DNA from: Neolewinella persica DSM 23188
Lineage (GTDB): Bacteria > Bacteroidota > Bacteroidia > Chitinophagales > Saprospiraceae
Length of the DNA: 32,637 nt
Assembly: GCF_000373105.1 (NCBI RefSeq)
Contig: NZ_KB890414.1
Location: forward strand, 187,811 to 220,447
Reading direction: 5' to 3'
The notes beneath the pieces are model-generated. The model searched no databases, was not told the origin of the DNA, and saw only the letters and a program-made list of their open reading frames with translations. This document shows positions 6,760 through 14,978 of the stretch, one piece after another (within the stretch, counting starts at the first letter, position 1; every line of letters begins with the position of its first letter). The position numbers and the translations under genes were made by a program.

Positions 6760-7539
6760 TTACTCTTCCTGGCTCAGCTGGTTCACCGCCCCCCACATTT
6801 CCTCAAACTCCGCATACCCCCGGGCAATCGCTACCATCTGGTCTCCTTTTCGGAAGACCACCGTCGGGTAGCCCGTCACACCCCACCCCCGATTGAGCTG
6901 GAAGTCGGCCATAGTAGCCGCTTTCATTTCGGCACTCTCGAACAGTGTTTTGAACCGGTCGAAGTCGAGGCCCAGTTTTTCGCAGATGGGCGCGTAGAAA
7001 CTCGTCTCGGACGGGTCTTCGTTCAGCACGTAGAAACCGTACTGGGTCAGCTCGAAGAAGCGGCTTTCGATGGCGGGGTCCATGCTGCGGGCCGCGACTA
7101 CGGCGCGGCAGCTCGGTTCCGTGTCGTAGTTAAAGTTTTCCCGCTCGAAGAGCTTGTCGCCAAAGGGTTGACCACTGCGTTTGTTCACCTCTTCCCAGTG
7201 GTGGCTAAGGAAACCCTTGAACTCCTCGTTCCACGGTTCCCCGCCGCCGGGCCGCAGTCCGCCGAGGACGATCCGGTAAGGGATGCCGTTGGCCGCAGCC
7301 GCCTTTTCCAGGCGGTTCAGGGCGGGAGAGATGCCCCAGCACCAGGAACACATCGGGTCACCAACGTAGATGATTTCAACGTCGTCACGAAATTCAACCT
7401 CTGCCCCGGCAGCAGCGCCGAGCGGCGCTGGTGTACAAAGGCCAGTCAGGGGATCACAGGTAGCACCGGGAGGAGCAATCATCTTTTGTGCGGTTAGGGG
7501 TAAAGTAAACAGGAACAGGAGCGTTAGCAGCTTATTCAT
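6760..7539 (-). CDS. exported DsbA-like thiol:disulfide oxidoreductase
   Basis: A 259-aa protein starting at the ATG at 7539, which gives the signal peptide MNKLLTLLFLFTLPLTAQ; the frame is open 56 codons further upstream, but that part is low-complexity repeat translation and would bury the signal. The thioredoxin-fold core begins at about residue 54 (EIIYVGDPMCSWCWG), with the CxxC pair Cys64/Cys67 and the cis-Pro motif near WGVTGYPTVVF. This resembles the COG3531/FrnE-like DsbA group. A second Cys pair, CDPLTGLC (28-35), lies in the N-terminal linker. Probable role: disulfide formation or isomerisation in the periplasm (family knowledge). There is no partner DsbB-like gene nearby. Confidence 0.85.
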   Translation of the reverse strand: MNKLLTLLFLFTLPLTAQKMIAPPGATCDPLTGLCTPAPLGAAAGAEVEFRDDVEIIYVGDPMCSWCWGISPALNRLEKAAAANGIPYRIVLGGLRPGGGEPWNEEFKGFLSHHWEEVNKRSGQPFGDKLFERENFNYDTEPSCRAVVAARSMDPAIESRFFELTQYGFYVLNEDPSETSFYAPICEKLGLDFDRFKTLFESAEMKAATMADFQLNRGWGVTGYPTVVFRKGDQMVAIARGYAEFEEMWGAVNQLSQEE

Positions 7540-7593
7540 GTGGGGTAAACCCGTAAGCTCGCGAGGGGTTCGCTTGATCCTGCGGATCGGCGC

Positions 7594-7692
7594 ATCACCC
7601 CTCGCTACCCTAGACGTCCCTTCGGGACTATTACTCAAAGTCCCGAAGGGACGTCTAGGGTAGAGAGGGGTGATAGAGTTGGCAAAGCCAAC
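7594..7692. repeat. long near-perfect inverted repeat (25 bp plus 10 bp arms) and adjacent small hairpin
   Basis: The arms 7605-7629 and 7639-7663 are perfect 25-nt reverse complements with a 9-nt loop. After one mismatch the pairing continues for 10 more bases (7594-7603 with 7665-7674). Each arm contains GTCCC-TTC/GAA-GGGAC, itself a small hairpin of the same GAA-triloop style as GCGCCGAAGGCGC elsewhere. A second hairpin GTTGGC-AAA-GCCAAC lies at 7678-7692. The position is between the lipoprotein gene (stop 7794) and the DsbA-like gene (start 7539), both minus strand. No U-tract follows, so a classical terminator is not certain. Confidence 0.88.
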
Positions 7693-7793
7693 GACGGAAC
7701 CCCTCACTCACGCAATTTCTGCAATTGCATAGTTGAGCATGGCCTGCTACCCCTGCTCCATAATCTCCCACCCCAGCACCAGCGCCCCCGCCC

Positions 7794-8228
7794 CTAAAAA
7801 CTATCCCGCAAAACCTCAACCTCCGGCAACAACCCCCGATCAATACTATCCCACCGCAAGCTATCCTGGTACAGACTATCCCGCAGCAGCGTATCAAACC
7901 GTATCTCGAAGGGAAACAGCGGCCGCAGCGGCAAAGGCTGCGACAACTCCTGCACAGGTGGTGCCCCCGGCCGATTCGGGCGCGGTGGCCGGCCCTCGAT
8001 GCGCCGCATCCGCCGGGCGCGGTCGATGAGCAGGGAATCGGCTCTTTCCAGTGCCGCTTCGATCACGTCGTCCTGGCATTCGTTGAGTAAATTTCCGGTC
8101 AATGCCCCGGCTCTTTCCAGGTAACGCTCGTATACCAGGGCCGTGGAATCAACGACTTCCGGCGTGCAGGCAGTGGCTATAACCAGCAGGATTAACACCA
8201 GGGTAAAGGGTTTAATGCGCTTGCTCAT
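7794..8228 (-). CDS. small lipoprotein of unknown function
   Basis: A 144-aa protein with a lipoprotein signal: hydrophobic stretch FTLVLILLVIATAC, lipobox Cys at about residue 21. The remainder is predicted mostly helical and charged with a Pro-rich middle (GRPPRPNRPGAPP) and repeated DSL/DS motifs (DSLLIDRAR, RDSLYQDSLRWDSI). The start ATG overlaps the stop of the preceding lipoprotein gene (ATGA), so the two are translationally coupled and probably act together. No family was recognised. Confidence 0.75.
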   Translation of the reverse strand: MSKRIKPFTLVLILLVIATACTPEVVDSTALVYERYLERAGALTGNLLNECQDDVIEAALERADSLLIDRARRMRRIEGRPPRPNRPGAPPVQELSQPLPLRPLFPFEIRFDTLLRDSLYQDSLRWDSIDRGLLPEVEVLRDSF

Positions 8229-8497
8229 TGCCGGAGGTTTTGGGGGATTCTGGCCCGCAGGCGCGCTTCTTCTTCCAATCTGCGCTGGATGATGCTGTCG
8301 GTGGCTACCGCCACCCGGTCAGCAAAAGTGGCCTTGCACAGGCTGTCCACAATCGGCCGGATGCTGTCCATATGTATTTTGACCAAATCGTCAATTCGCT
8401 GCCGTTCATCCATGGTCAGGCGGATGTTGACGGGGTCTTCCTCGGTGGAGCCGCAGGCGGCGAGGGTCAGCAGGGTTAAGAAAAGTAGCGTGCGCAT
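8225..8497 (-). CDS. very small lipoprotein of unknown function
   Basis: A 90-aa protein from the ATG at 8497 (MRTLLFLTLLTLAACGST, lipobox LAAC, Cys at 15). The open frame extends 23 codons upstream, but a TATCTTTG promoter element lies at 8509-8502, inside that extension, which supports the shorter start. The mature part is a charged helical segment with several Asp-Ser pairs (MDSIRPIVDSL, ATDSII), echoing the DSL motifs of the downstream coupled lipoprotein. It is the first gene of a two-gene unit. Function is unknown. Confidence 0.75.
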   Translation of the reverse strand: MRTLLFLTLLTLAACGSTEEDPVNIRLTMDERQRIDDLVKIHMDSIRPIVDSLCKATFADRVAVATDSIIQRRLEEEARLRARIPQNLRQ

Positions 8498-8501
8498 TGG
8501 G

Positions 8502-8509
8502 CAAAGATA
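8502..8509 (-). promoter_or_regulatory. -7 promoter element (TATCTTTG) of the lipoprotein pair
   Basis: The minus strand reads TATCTTTG-CCCA-ATG: a perfect TAnnTTTG element only 4 nt from the start codon. This implies a leaderless or nearly leaderless transcript. No clear -33 element was found. Confidence 0.55.
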
Positions 8510-8520
8510 ATCGGGCTTTG

Positions 8521-8647
8521 TAGATTGATAGATGTGATAGTGTAATAGACTTTTAGGCTGCCGCACGCCTCTTAGATTGATAGATTGGTAGATGCGATAG
8601 ATTGATAGGCTACCAATCTATCAATCTACAAAGGTCGCGTAGCGACC
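8521..8647. repeat. phrase-repeat island (TAGATTGA type) with inverted arms, plus GGTCGC hairpin
   Basis: 8573-8591 and 8610-8628 are perfect 19-nt reverse complements built from the 8-bp phrase TAGATTGA/TAGATTGG; further copies lie at 8521-8540 and 8592-8609. It is followed by the hairpin GGTCGC-GTA-GCGACC (8633-8647). It occupies the divergent gap between the lipoprotein pair and pdxA and directly precedes the pdxA promoter. Confidence 0.9.
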
Positions 8648-8654
8648 GTCTACC

Positions 8655-8662
8655 TATATTTG
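8655..8662 (+). promoter_or_regulatory. candidate -7 element (TATATTTG) of pdxA
   Basis: A perfect match to TAnnTTTG, 18 nt before the ATG at 8681. It overlaps an in-frame TTG at 8660, which argues against that upstream start. Confidence 0.5.
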
Positions 8663-8680
8663 CCCCAAATTATACTCCCC

Positions 8681-9793
8681 ATGGACCCTCTACGCATCGG
8701 CATTTCAATTGGAGACGTAAACGGCGTCGGCCCCGAAGTAGTCATCAAAGCACTTTCCCGGGAGGGTATCCTGGACTTGGTGACGCCGGTCATATACGCC
8801 TCGGCAGCTGCTCTGCAGCAGTACAAGCCCGCTAACGATGCACCTGCCTTTAGATACGACGTCATTGAACAGGCCGATGATGCCGAAGATGGCCGCATCA
8901 GCCTGATCGAGTGCCTGCCCGAAGACACCGTCTTCACCCCAGGCGAAGCCACCGAAAGCGGCGGCCGCGCCGCCGCAGCCTCCCTCGAACGCGCCGTAGC
9001 CGAACTCAAAGACGGCCAGCTGGACGCCCTGGTTACCGCCCCGATCAATAAATCGGTCATGCCACCCGACAGCTTCCCCTACCCCGGCCACACCGAAATG
9101 CTCACCGAGCAGCTCGGCGCCAAAGAAAGCCTGATGTTCCTTGTCTCGAACGATTTGCGCGTTGGCGTAGTGACCAACCACATCCCCGTCGCCGAAGTCG
9201 CCAAAGCCGTGACCAAAGCCGCCATCATGAAGAAGCTGGAGATCATGGACAAGAGCCTGCGGGCCGACTTCGGCCTCGCCCGGCCGGTCATCGCCGTGCT
9301 TTCCCTCAACCCACACGGTGGAGACCAGGGACGGATCGGTGAAGAAGACATCAAGGTTGTTCGCCCGGCCGTGGAAGCTGCCAAGGAAAAAGGTATTCTC
9401 GCCATGGGCCCGTTCCCAGCAGACGGCTTTTTCGGCAGCGGAAAGCAAAACACTTACGACGCCGTTTTGGCGATGTACCACGACCAGGGACTGATCCCCT
9501 TCAAAGCCCTCAGCTTCGGCAAGGGCGTCAACTTCACCGCTGGTCTGCCGGCCATCCGTACCAGCCCGGACCACGGTACCGCCTACGACATTGTCGGTAA
9601 AAATGAAGCCGCGCCGGAGTCCTTCATCAGTGCCCTGTTCCTCGCCCGGGAAACCTTCATTAACCGGGAGCGGCACGCCGAAGACAGCGCCAATCCGCTC
9701 ACCAGCCGGATGCACCTGGTGTACAAACGTAAGCCCAAAGGCGCCGGTGGGAAGTCCGAAACCCGAAAAGGGAGCGGGTCGCGTAAAAAGTAG
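8681..9793 (+). CDS. pdxA: 4-hydroxythreonine-4-phosphate dehydrogenase (PdxA)
   Basis: A 370-aa protein. PdxA oxidises 4-phosphohydroxy-L-threonine with NAD in the DXP-dependent pathway to pyridoxal phosphate; it is cytosolic. Family motifs appear in order: GDVNGVGPEVVIKAL (11-25), TAPINKSVM (119-127), GHTEMLTEQLG with substrate His137, NHIPV with His168, LNPHGGDQGRIGEED with His212, and YDAVLAMYHDQGLIPFK with His267. His168, His212 and His267 correspond to the metal-ligand histidines of the family. The tail after about residue 348 is a basic Lys/Gly/Ser-rich extension (GAGGKSETRKGSGSRKK) beyond the catalytic fold. The ATG at 8681 is preferred over an upstream TTG that lies in the promoter. 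Confidence 0.97.
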   Translation: MDPLRIGISIGDVNGVGPEVVIKALSREGILDLVTPVIYASAAALQQYKPANDAPAFRYDVIEQADDAEDGRISLIECLPEDTVFTPGEATESGGRAAAASLERAVAELKDGQLDALVTAPINKSVMPPDSFPYPGHTEMLTEQLGAKESLMFLVSNDLRVGVVTNHIPVAEVAKAVTKAAIMKKLEIMDKSLRADFGLARPVIAVLSLNPHGGDQGRIGEEDIKVVRPAVEAAKEKGILAMGPFPADGFFGSGKQNTYDAVLAMYHDQGLIPFKALSFGKGVNFTAGLPAIRTSPDHGTAYDIVGKNEAAPESFISALFLARETFINRERHAEDSANPLTSRMHLVYKRKPKGAGGKSETRKGSGSRKK

Positions 9794-9907
9794 GTCAGTA
9801 AAACACCTTTTTAACAACCATTTCTTCGGGCAACGCTTAGGAAGTGTACACCGACTCCGTGAGTAGTCCTTGTCCTTCCGTTGTGCAGGCATGCCTTCAT
9901 GTTATGC

Positions 9908-9946
9908 CGCTACTGAACTACTAGACTACCGGACTACCAGACTATT
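9908..9946. repeat. 8-bp phrase repeat (GACTACCG type)
   Basis: CTACTGAACTACTAGA followed by CTACCGGACTACCAGACTA gives about four degenerate 8-bp units immediately before the exporter gene. Unlike most islands in the window it shows no inverted arm. Confidence 0.7.
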
Positions 9947-9950
9947 TTAG

Positions 9951-12215
9951 ATGCGCAAGTACCGTCTCCCCGTTATCATCGCCTTCTCTTTCTTTGCCGC
10001 AGCCGCCGTTTATGGCTGTTTCAACCTGAAGTTCAGTTTCGACTTTTCCCAGTTCTTCCCCCGGGGTGATGATGACCTGGCGTTCTTCCTGGAATTCATC
10101 GAAGAATTCGAGGGAGACGACAATTTCCTCCTGGTTGCCCTGGAAAGAAAACAAGGTGTCTTTGATTCTACCTTCCTCGACAAGGCTCACGACTTTGCCC
10201 TCAACGCGCGGGAACTCGAATACATCGAAGGCGTTCAGTCGCTGACCATGTTCAGCTACCCACTGAAAACACCCTTTGCCGTTACCACCATTCCGGCCAT
10301 CCACCGCAATGACCCCAGCCGCTACGCGGCTGACAGCCTGCGGATCATGCAGGACGAGCGCTTCGTAAACAACCTCATCAACGAAAAGGGGACCGCCCTG
10401 GTGGTACTTCTCAAAACTGAAAGTCTCATCAATTTAACGGGGGAAGGAGAAGGACTCTCCAGCATCGAAAAGAGTAAAATTTTGATGGCCGGGGTGGAAG
10501 ACCTGATTGGCGGTTACAATTTTGAAGACTACCACTACCTCGGCTCCGCCTACTTCCAGCAAGAAATGGTCGATATGCAGATCAGGGAAGTCACCGTATC
10601 CGCCGTGGTCTCCGGCTTCCTGGTTTTCCTGATCATGTTCCTGCTCTTCCGCCGGCCGCTGGGCATCATTGTTTCCCTTGTGAGCATTGGGCTCGGCCTA
10701 TTGCTGTTCCTTGGCACCCTCGGCCTGCTGGGCCGGGAGCTGAACGCTATTGCCGCCCTCTACCCCGTTCTGATGATCATTGTGGGCACCTCAGACGTGA
10801 TCCACATCATGTCCAAATACATCGATGAGTTACGGGCGGGCAAAGACAAGGAAACGGCCATCCGGATCACCATCAGGGAGATCGGAATGGCGACCTTGCT
10901 TACCTCGCTTACTACGGCCGTCGGTTTTGCGACGCTGCTCACCAGCCGGATCGACCCGATCCGGAACTTCGGCATCAACGCAGCGCTGGGCGTTATGATC
11001 GCTTACGTAACGGTGATCTTCTTCACCACGGCCCTGCTTTCTTACCTCAGCGTTGACCAAATCGTAAAGATCGGTAAGCAACAGGCCTTCTGGGACCGGT
11101 TGCTCGAACGCGCCTACAAGTTCACGCTCCTCAGCCCGGGAAAGATCAAGATAGGGATGGCCGTGGCGGCCGTCCTTTGTGCCATCGGTATTAGTCAGAT
11201 TACGACCAACAACCGGATTACCTCCGCCTTACCCCGCGGTAAAAAGATTACTACCGATTTCTTGTTCTTTGAACGGGAGCTTGCCGGGTTCCGTCCCTTC
11301 GAGATGGCAGTTACGGCTAAGGATACCGCCAGGATCACTGACTTCAGGGTGATGCAGGAGATCGGCAAGATTGAGGACTACGTCAAGCAGTTTGATGTGG
11401 TGCGGAGCACCGCCAGCATTACCGCCATTTACCGAAGCATCAACCAGATGTTCAACAATAACCGACCGGATGCCTACGTGCTGCCCGATGACGAACAGAC
11501 TTACGCAAAATACCAGCGACTGTCCAAACAAATCCCGGCGCTGAACCTGAACGTGCTTATGAGCAAGGACCAAAAGCGGGCCCGGATTACCAGTCGCTTA
11601 AACGACCTTGGTGCAGACAGCACGCAGGCCTTCCTCGCCAGGACCGACAGCTGGGTCAACTCAAATATTGATACCGCGCTGGTTGAGGTGCGGAGCACCG
11701 GCACCGGCGTCATCATCGACAAAAACTCGCAATACATCCGCGAGAACCTCTTGCAGGGACTCGGGCTGGCGATACTGATCGTTTGCGTGCTGATGGGACT
11801 GCTCTTCAAGAGTTGGAAAATGCTGTTTGTGAGCCTGGTGCCCAACATTTTGCCCTTGTTATTCGCAGGGGCGGTACTGGGCTTTACCGGCATCGAATTG
11901 GAGGCTGGCGTAAGTATTGTCTTCGCCATCATTTTCGGTATTGCGGTAGACGACACCATCCATTTCCTTGCAAAATACAAACTTGCCCGAGACAAGGGGC
12001 TGGAACTCGAGGAAGCCATTCACCTCACTTTTCGCGAAGCGGGAAAAGCCATTGTACTTACCTCCGTCGTGTTGTTTTTCGGCTTCCTGGTTATGTTGTT
12101 CAGCATCCACCCGCCCAGCGTCACGATCGGTTTGCTCATCAGCCTGACCCTGGGCAGTGCGGTGGTAAGTGACCTTTTGTTGATCCCTTTATTGCTCAGG
12201 TGGCTGGACAAGTAG
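9951..12215 (+). CDS. RND-superfamily (MMPL/SSD-type) exporter
   Basis: A 754-aa inner-membrane protein with the two-fold RND layout: TM1 at the N-terminus (PVIIAFSFFAAAAVYG), an exported loop (about 25-215), a TM block at about 215-375, a second exported loop (about 400-595) and a second TM block at about 600-750. Both halves carry the conserved TM4-like segment with Asp: VGTSDVIHIMSKY and FGIAVDDTIHFLAKY, the latter with the usual paired Asp of proton-driven RND members, each followed by a cytoplasmic helix (ETAIRITIREIG, EEAIHLTFREAG). This matches the COG1033 group of predicted exporters, often linked to lipids or hopanoids. The substrate is unknown. There is no membrane-fusion or outer-membrane partner next to it. 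Confidence 0.92.
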   Translation: MRKYRLPVIIAFSFFAAAAVYGCFNLKFSFDFSQFFPRGDDDLAFFLEFIEEFEGDDNFLLVALERKQGVFDSTFLDKAHDFALNARELEYIEGVQSLTMFSYPLKTPFAVTTIPAIHRNDPSRYAADSLRIMQDERFVNNLINEKGTALVVLLKTESLINLTGEGEGLSSIEKSKILMAGVEDLIGGYNFEDYHYLGSAYFQQEMVDMQIREVTVSAVVSGFLVFLIMFLLFRRPLGIIVSLVSIGLGLLLFLGTLGLLGRELNAIAALYPVLMIIVGTSDVIHIMSKYIDELRAGKDKETAIRITIREIGMATLLTSLTTAVGFATLLTSRIDPIRNFGINAALGVMIAYVTVIFFTTALLSYLSVDQIVKIGKQQAFWDRLLERAYKFTLLSPGKIKIGMAVAAVLCAIGISQITTNNRITSALPRGKKITTDFLFFERELAGFRPFEMAVTAKDTARITDFRVMQEIGKIEDYVKQFDVVRSTASITAIYRSINQMFNNNRPDAYVLPDDEQTYAKYQRLSKQIPALNLNVLMSKDQKRARITSRLNDLGADSTQAFLARTDSWVNSNIDTALVEVRSTGTGVIIDKNSQYIRENLLQGLGLAILIVCVLMGLLFKSWKMLFVSLVPNILPLLFAGAVLGFTGIELEAGVSIVFAIIFGIAVDDTIHFLAKYKLARDKGLELEEAIHLTFREAGKAIVLTSVVLFFGFLVMLFSIHPPSVTIGLLISLTLGSAVVSDLLLIPLLLRWLDK

Positions 12216-12216
12216 G

Positions 12217-12370
12217 GCGGGGCCGCAGGTGCAAGGAAAAGGGATAAAGAAGCAAGGGGAAAAGGCTTTACGGTCCTTTACACCCCGCTCACTCGGCGGA
12301 CGAGCAGGCTTGCGATTGCCCTAACCCCAAACGAGCGAAGCGAGCGCTTCCTTGCGGCAGCTATTCTCTC
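12217..12370. repeat. GC-rich boundary motif directly after the exporter stop, plus GAGCGAAGCGAG module
   Basis: GGCGGGGCCGCAGGTGCA at 12217-12234 begins one base after the TAG stop of the exporter. It continues as a purine-rich stretch (AAGAAGCAAGGGGAAAAGG, TTTACGG) that matches the extension at 24453-24495. ACGAGCGAAGCGAGCG at about 12332 repeats the hairpin-cluster module. The gap lies between convergent genes; no ORF of interest is seen. Confidence 0.8.
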
Positions 12371-12391
12371 CTTCAAAAATTCTCCAATTCA

Positions 12392-13048
12392 CTACTCCTT
12401 CTCCGCCACAACGATGTACTGGTATTCCAGGGTCCCATCGTCACTTGACGTAACCCGGAATCCGGCATCACGCAGCATATCTTCCAGGCTCCCCAGGGCC
12501 AGACGGTCATTCTTTGGGGGACCGATGGTCGTGTCTTTCCGCTTCCAGTCAACGATCACAATACGGCCATCGGAGCGTAGAGCCGGGTAGAGTTTTTTAA
12601 GATATTCGACCTTGTTTTCGATGAGCATGAACGTATTAACGATCAGAATAATATCCACCTCAGATTTTTCCAGGTGAGGGTCATCCGCCGTGGCCAGGCG
12701 GGGCTCCAGGCGGGGCCGGAATTCTTTTTGTAGTCCGAAGCGCCGAAGGGTATCAAGGTAACTGATGTACTTTTCATCGATTTCCACCGCGATGACCCGG
12801 TCGGCAATGGGTGCCAGGCGTTCGGCAAAAAAACCCTCGCCGGCACCGATATCGGCGATCACCTTTTCCCGGATATCCCCCATTGCATCCATCACTGCGC
12901 CGGGCTGCTGCCAGATCATACGGGAGCGGTTATCCTGCAGCGCCTCATCTTCGGGCAGGTAGATATCGTCCTCTACTACCGGATCGGGCGTATCGACACA
13001 AGCGGCAAAAAGGGTGAGAAGCAGAATAGCTGAAAGGAAAAGACGCAT
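12392..13048 (-). CDS. lipoprotein with class I SAM-dependent methyltransferase domain
   Basis: A 218-aa protein. The N-terminus is a lipoprotein signal (LSAILLLTLFAAC, Cys17). A Rossmann methyltransferase fold follows: motif I VIADIGAGEGFF (63-74), an acidic strand end VIAVEIDEKYISYL (motif II), VDIILIVNTFMLIEN (motif IV), then RIVIVDWKRKDT and GFRVTSSDDG. The fold is complete, but the signal predicts export, where S-adenosylmethionine is not expected. Either the protein stays cytosolic or its domain binds another ligand. It follows the PBP4-like gene by 85 bp on the same strand. Confidence 0.82.
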   Translation of the reverse strand: MRLFLSAILLLTLFAACVDTPDPVVEDDIYLPEDEALQDNRSRMIWQQPGAVMDAMGDIREKVIADIGAGEGFFAERLAPIADRVIAVEIDEKYISYLDTLRRFGLQKEFRPRLEPRLATADDPHLEKSEVDIILIVNTFMLIENKVEYLKKLYPALRSDGRIVIVDWKRKDTTIGPPKNDRLALGSLEDMLRDAGFRVTSSDDGTLEYQYIVVAEKE

Positions 13049-13133
13049 GAAGGATAGGTTTTCCCGGCATAAGATAGGCCGGAGGCTAGGATGTTAACAA
13101 GGTGTACTCGGGAAACAACGGAAAAAGCTGCCG

Positions 13134-14600
13134 TTAGTTCCGGCAAAATTGAAGCATCAGTGCGTGCATTTTTTTTCTTAGGTCCTGACTTTCGATGGTA
13201 AAGTTATTAACCATAATGGTAAACGCAAGTTCCGTACCGTCAGGTTGGGTAGCGTAGCCGGCGTAAGACCTGGCGGCGCCAAGGGAGCCGCTTTTGGCCC
13301 ACAGTTTCCCTTCAGCGGCGGTGCCTTTCAGAAAACCCCGCATGCTTCCCGTCCTGCCGGCAAGCGGGATACTTTCCCGCCAGCGTTCGGCACTTGCCTG
13401 GTGCCGCAGGAAACTGGTCATAAAGTCAGCGGAGAAGAAGTTTCGGGTAGCCAGGCCACTACCGTCTTCTAAACTAACGGAGGAAGTTGGCAACCCGGCG
13501 GTCTTCAGCCAATCGGTTACACCGGCTGTCTCCGTCAGCGCATGGCGCTCACTTCCCCTGCTCTTGTTGATCTCTCGCAATAGTGCTTCCGCGTAAAGGT
13601 TCAGGCTTCGGAGGTTCGTACGGTCCACCAAAACACTGAGTGCCGGTGACTCATAGGTATCCACTACCCGGCCAGGAACGGTTCTTCCACTCCCCAGCTC
13701 ACGATCAGAAGCGGCGGGTTGTGCAACCGAAATACCGCCAGCCTCCAGATGGCGACACAAGGCCTGCGCGGCAAATAAGGGAGGATCGGGCAATGCTCCC
13801 TTTATCGTAAACCTCCCGGAGCCAACGGGGATGGTACCCCGTACGTAGTTGTCGTAGCCGAAGGGAGCACCGTAAATGTAGGCCTGGTCTCCGCTGCCTT
13901 TTGGCCCGCTCCGAAGTTCGTTGGTCAGCTTCAGGTTTGGCACCTCGGGGCGGGTACGCTGGACCGGAGGTATAGCCCCTTCCCTACCCCGTTGCAGGAA
14001 ATCAAGGAAGTAAAAATTTTCGTGGAGGTTGAGGCCAAAAGCACCCACGCCATAATAATTGCCGATATCACTCCAGGGCCAGCCGGCTGCGGGACCGTCG
14101 GAGCCGAAGTAGCTACCATCTCCAATGATCCGGCCATTAATTCGTTTGATGCCTGCGGCGTGCAGGCGTTCCCGCCAACGATCCAGGGTAGCCTCCAGGC
14201 CGGGTACCCCGTCCAGGTACGGGCTGCCCAGGCTGGGGTCTCCACCCCCAACGATATAAACATCCCCTTCCAATACCCCTTGCTTAGTCACCTCTCCGGT
14301 AATAATCAGTTGCGTCCGAAAATGATGATCAGGCCCAAGTACGTCCATGGCTACCGCCGTAGTCAGCAGCTTCTGGATGGAGGCGGGGATGCAGGCCGTC
14401 TGGCCCTGGTGCGCACCGACCAGTCGGCCGGAGGCCACTTCAACTACGCTTATGGACATTTGCGCACCGGCCAGTTCCGGATCGCGGGCGAAGTCACGGA
14501 TGTGGTCCTGGATAGACGCCTGGGCACCAACGGGCAGGCAGTAAAGTGAAATAATAAGAACAAGTAACTGTCGCAAGGGAAGGGATTTAAGGGGAAGCAC
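13134..14600 (-). CDS. dacB: D-alanyl-D-alanine carboxypeptidase/endopeptidase (PBP4, peptidase S13)
   Basis: A 488-aa periplasmic penicillin-binding protein trimming peptidoglycan cross-links. The signal peptide is residues 1-26 (QLLVLIISLYCLPVGAQ). The three S13 active-site motifs are present: SxxK as PASIQKLLT (Ser74, Lys77), SxN as LRSLNLYAEALL (about 333) and KTG-type as WAKSGSLG (about 435). The long insertion between the first two motifs (GDVYIVGGGDPSLG, GRIIGDGSYFG, NYYGVGAFGLNLHEN) is typical of S13 enzymes. The start is GTG at 14600; no ATG is available that keeps the signal peptide, though a TTG eight codons in is an alternative. Confidence 0.93.
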   Translation of the reverse strand: MLPLKSLPLRQLLVLIISLYCLPVGAQASIQDHIRDFARDPELAGAQMSISVVEVASGRLVGAHQGQTACIPASIQKLLTTAVAMDVLGPDHHFRTQLIITGEVTKQGVLEGDVYIVGGGDPSLGSPYLDGVPGLEATLDRWRERLHAAGIKRINGRIIGDGSYFGSDGPAAGWPWSDIGNYYGVGAFGLNLHENFYFLDFLQRGREGAIPPVQRTRPEVPNLKLTNELRSGPKGSGDQAYIYGAPFGYDNYVRGTIPVGSGRFTIKGALPDPPLFAAQALCRHLEAGGISVAQPAASDRELGSGRTVPGRVVDTYESPALSVLVDRTNLRSLNLYAEALLREINKSRGSERHALTETAGVTDWLKTAGLPTSSVSLEDGSGLATRNFFSADFMTSFLRHQASAERWRESIPLAGRTGSMRGFLKGTAAEGKLWAKSGSLGAARSYAGYATQPDGTELAFTIMVNNFTIESQDLRKKMHALMLQFCRN

Positions 14601-14978
14601 GAAGATAGTTAATCCCGGTAGTGTCGTAGTTGAAATGGTCTCTCTGAGTTATCAGAATCCGTTACGCAGCGACAACGGCCCTTCCCCCTTTGCTCCTTAA
14701 CCCCCTTACTCTGCACCTGCGACCGCGCCAAGTGAATGAGAGAATTCGTAAATTAATAAATAGGCTACCGTTGCTGCCACTCACTGCGCAACGCTTGTTC
14801 GCCATGGTAGCAAACGATCGCCGGAGGCAGCCACAAGTAAACCGCTGCGAACGGTACTTACGGCAGCTATTCCCCATTCATCCATGTTCTTATTCACGCC
14901 GGGTGAGCACCCAAATAAACCGTGCCCGCCCCAAAATCGGGACGGGCACGGCCATAAAAACTATGAAGCCCTAACGAA
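14601..14978. repeat. intergenic stretch with an inverted copy of the GC-rich boundary element
   Basis: TGCACCTGCGACCGCGCC (14712-14729) is the boundary motif in minus orientation. Upstream, TTTGCTCCTTAACCCCC and CGGCCCTTCCCC are the reverse complement of the purine-rich extension seen at 12235-12290 and 24453-24495, so about 60 bp of the element is conserved. The rest of the 378 bp has no credible gene apart from the terminator at 14920-14951. Confidence 0.7.
14915..14951 (-). terminator. terminator hairpin after the T9SS protease gene
   Basis: CCGTGCCCG-C-CCC (14920-14932) pairs with GGG-A-CGGGCACGG (14939-14951): nine pairs, one mismatch, three pairs, 6-nt loop. On the minus strand it is followed by GTTTATTTGG, a moderately U-rich tail. 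It lies 28 nt after the protease stop codon. Confidence 0.7.

Noticed and set aside
7540..7707. N-terminal extension of the DsbA-like protein by 56 residues
   Set aside because: It would translate through the long inverted repeat and hide a well-formed signal peptide that begins at the ATG at 7539.
8660..8680. TTG start extending PdxA by seven residues
   Set aside because: It overlaps the TATATTTG promoter element, and the ATG at 8681 fits the family N-terminus.
8705..9892. 395-aa minus-strand open frame opposite pdxA
   Set aside because: It is the antisense shadow of a GC-rich, well-conserved pdxA whose catalytic motifs are all on the plus strand; the antisense product shows no domain or signal.
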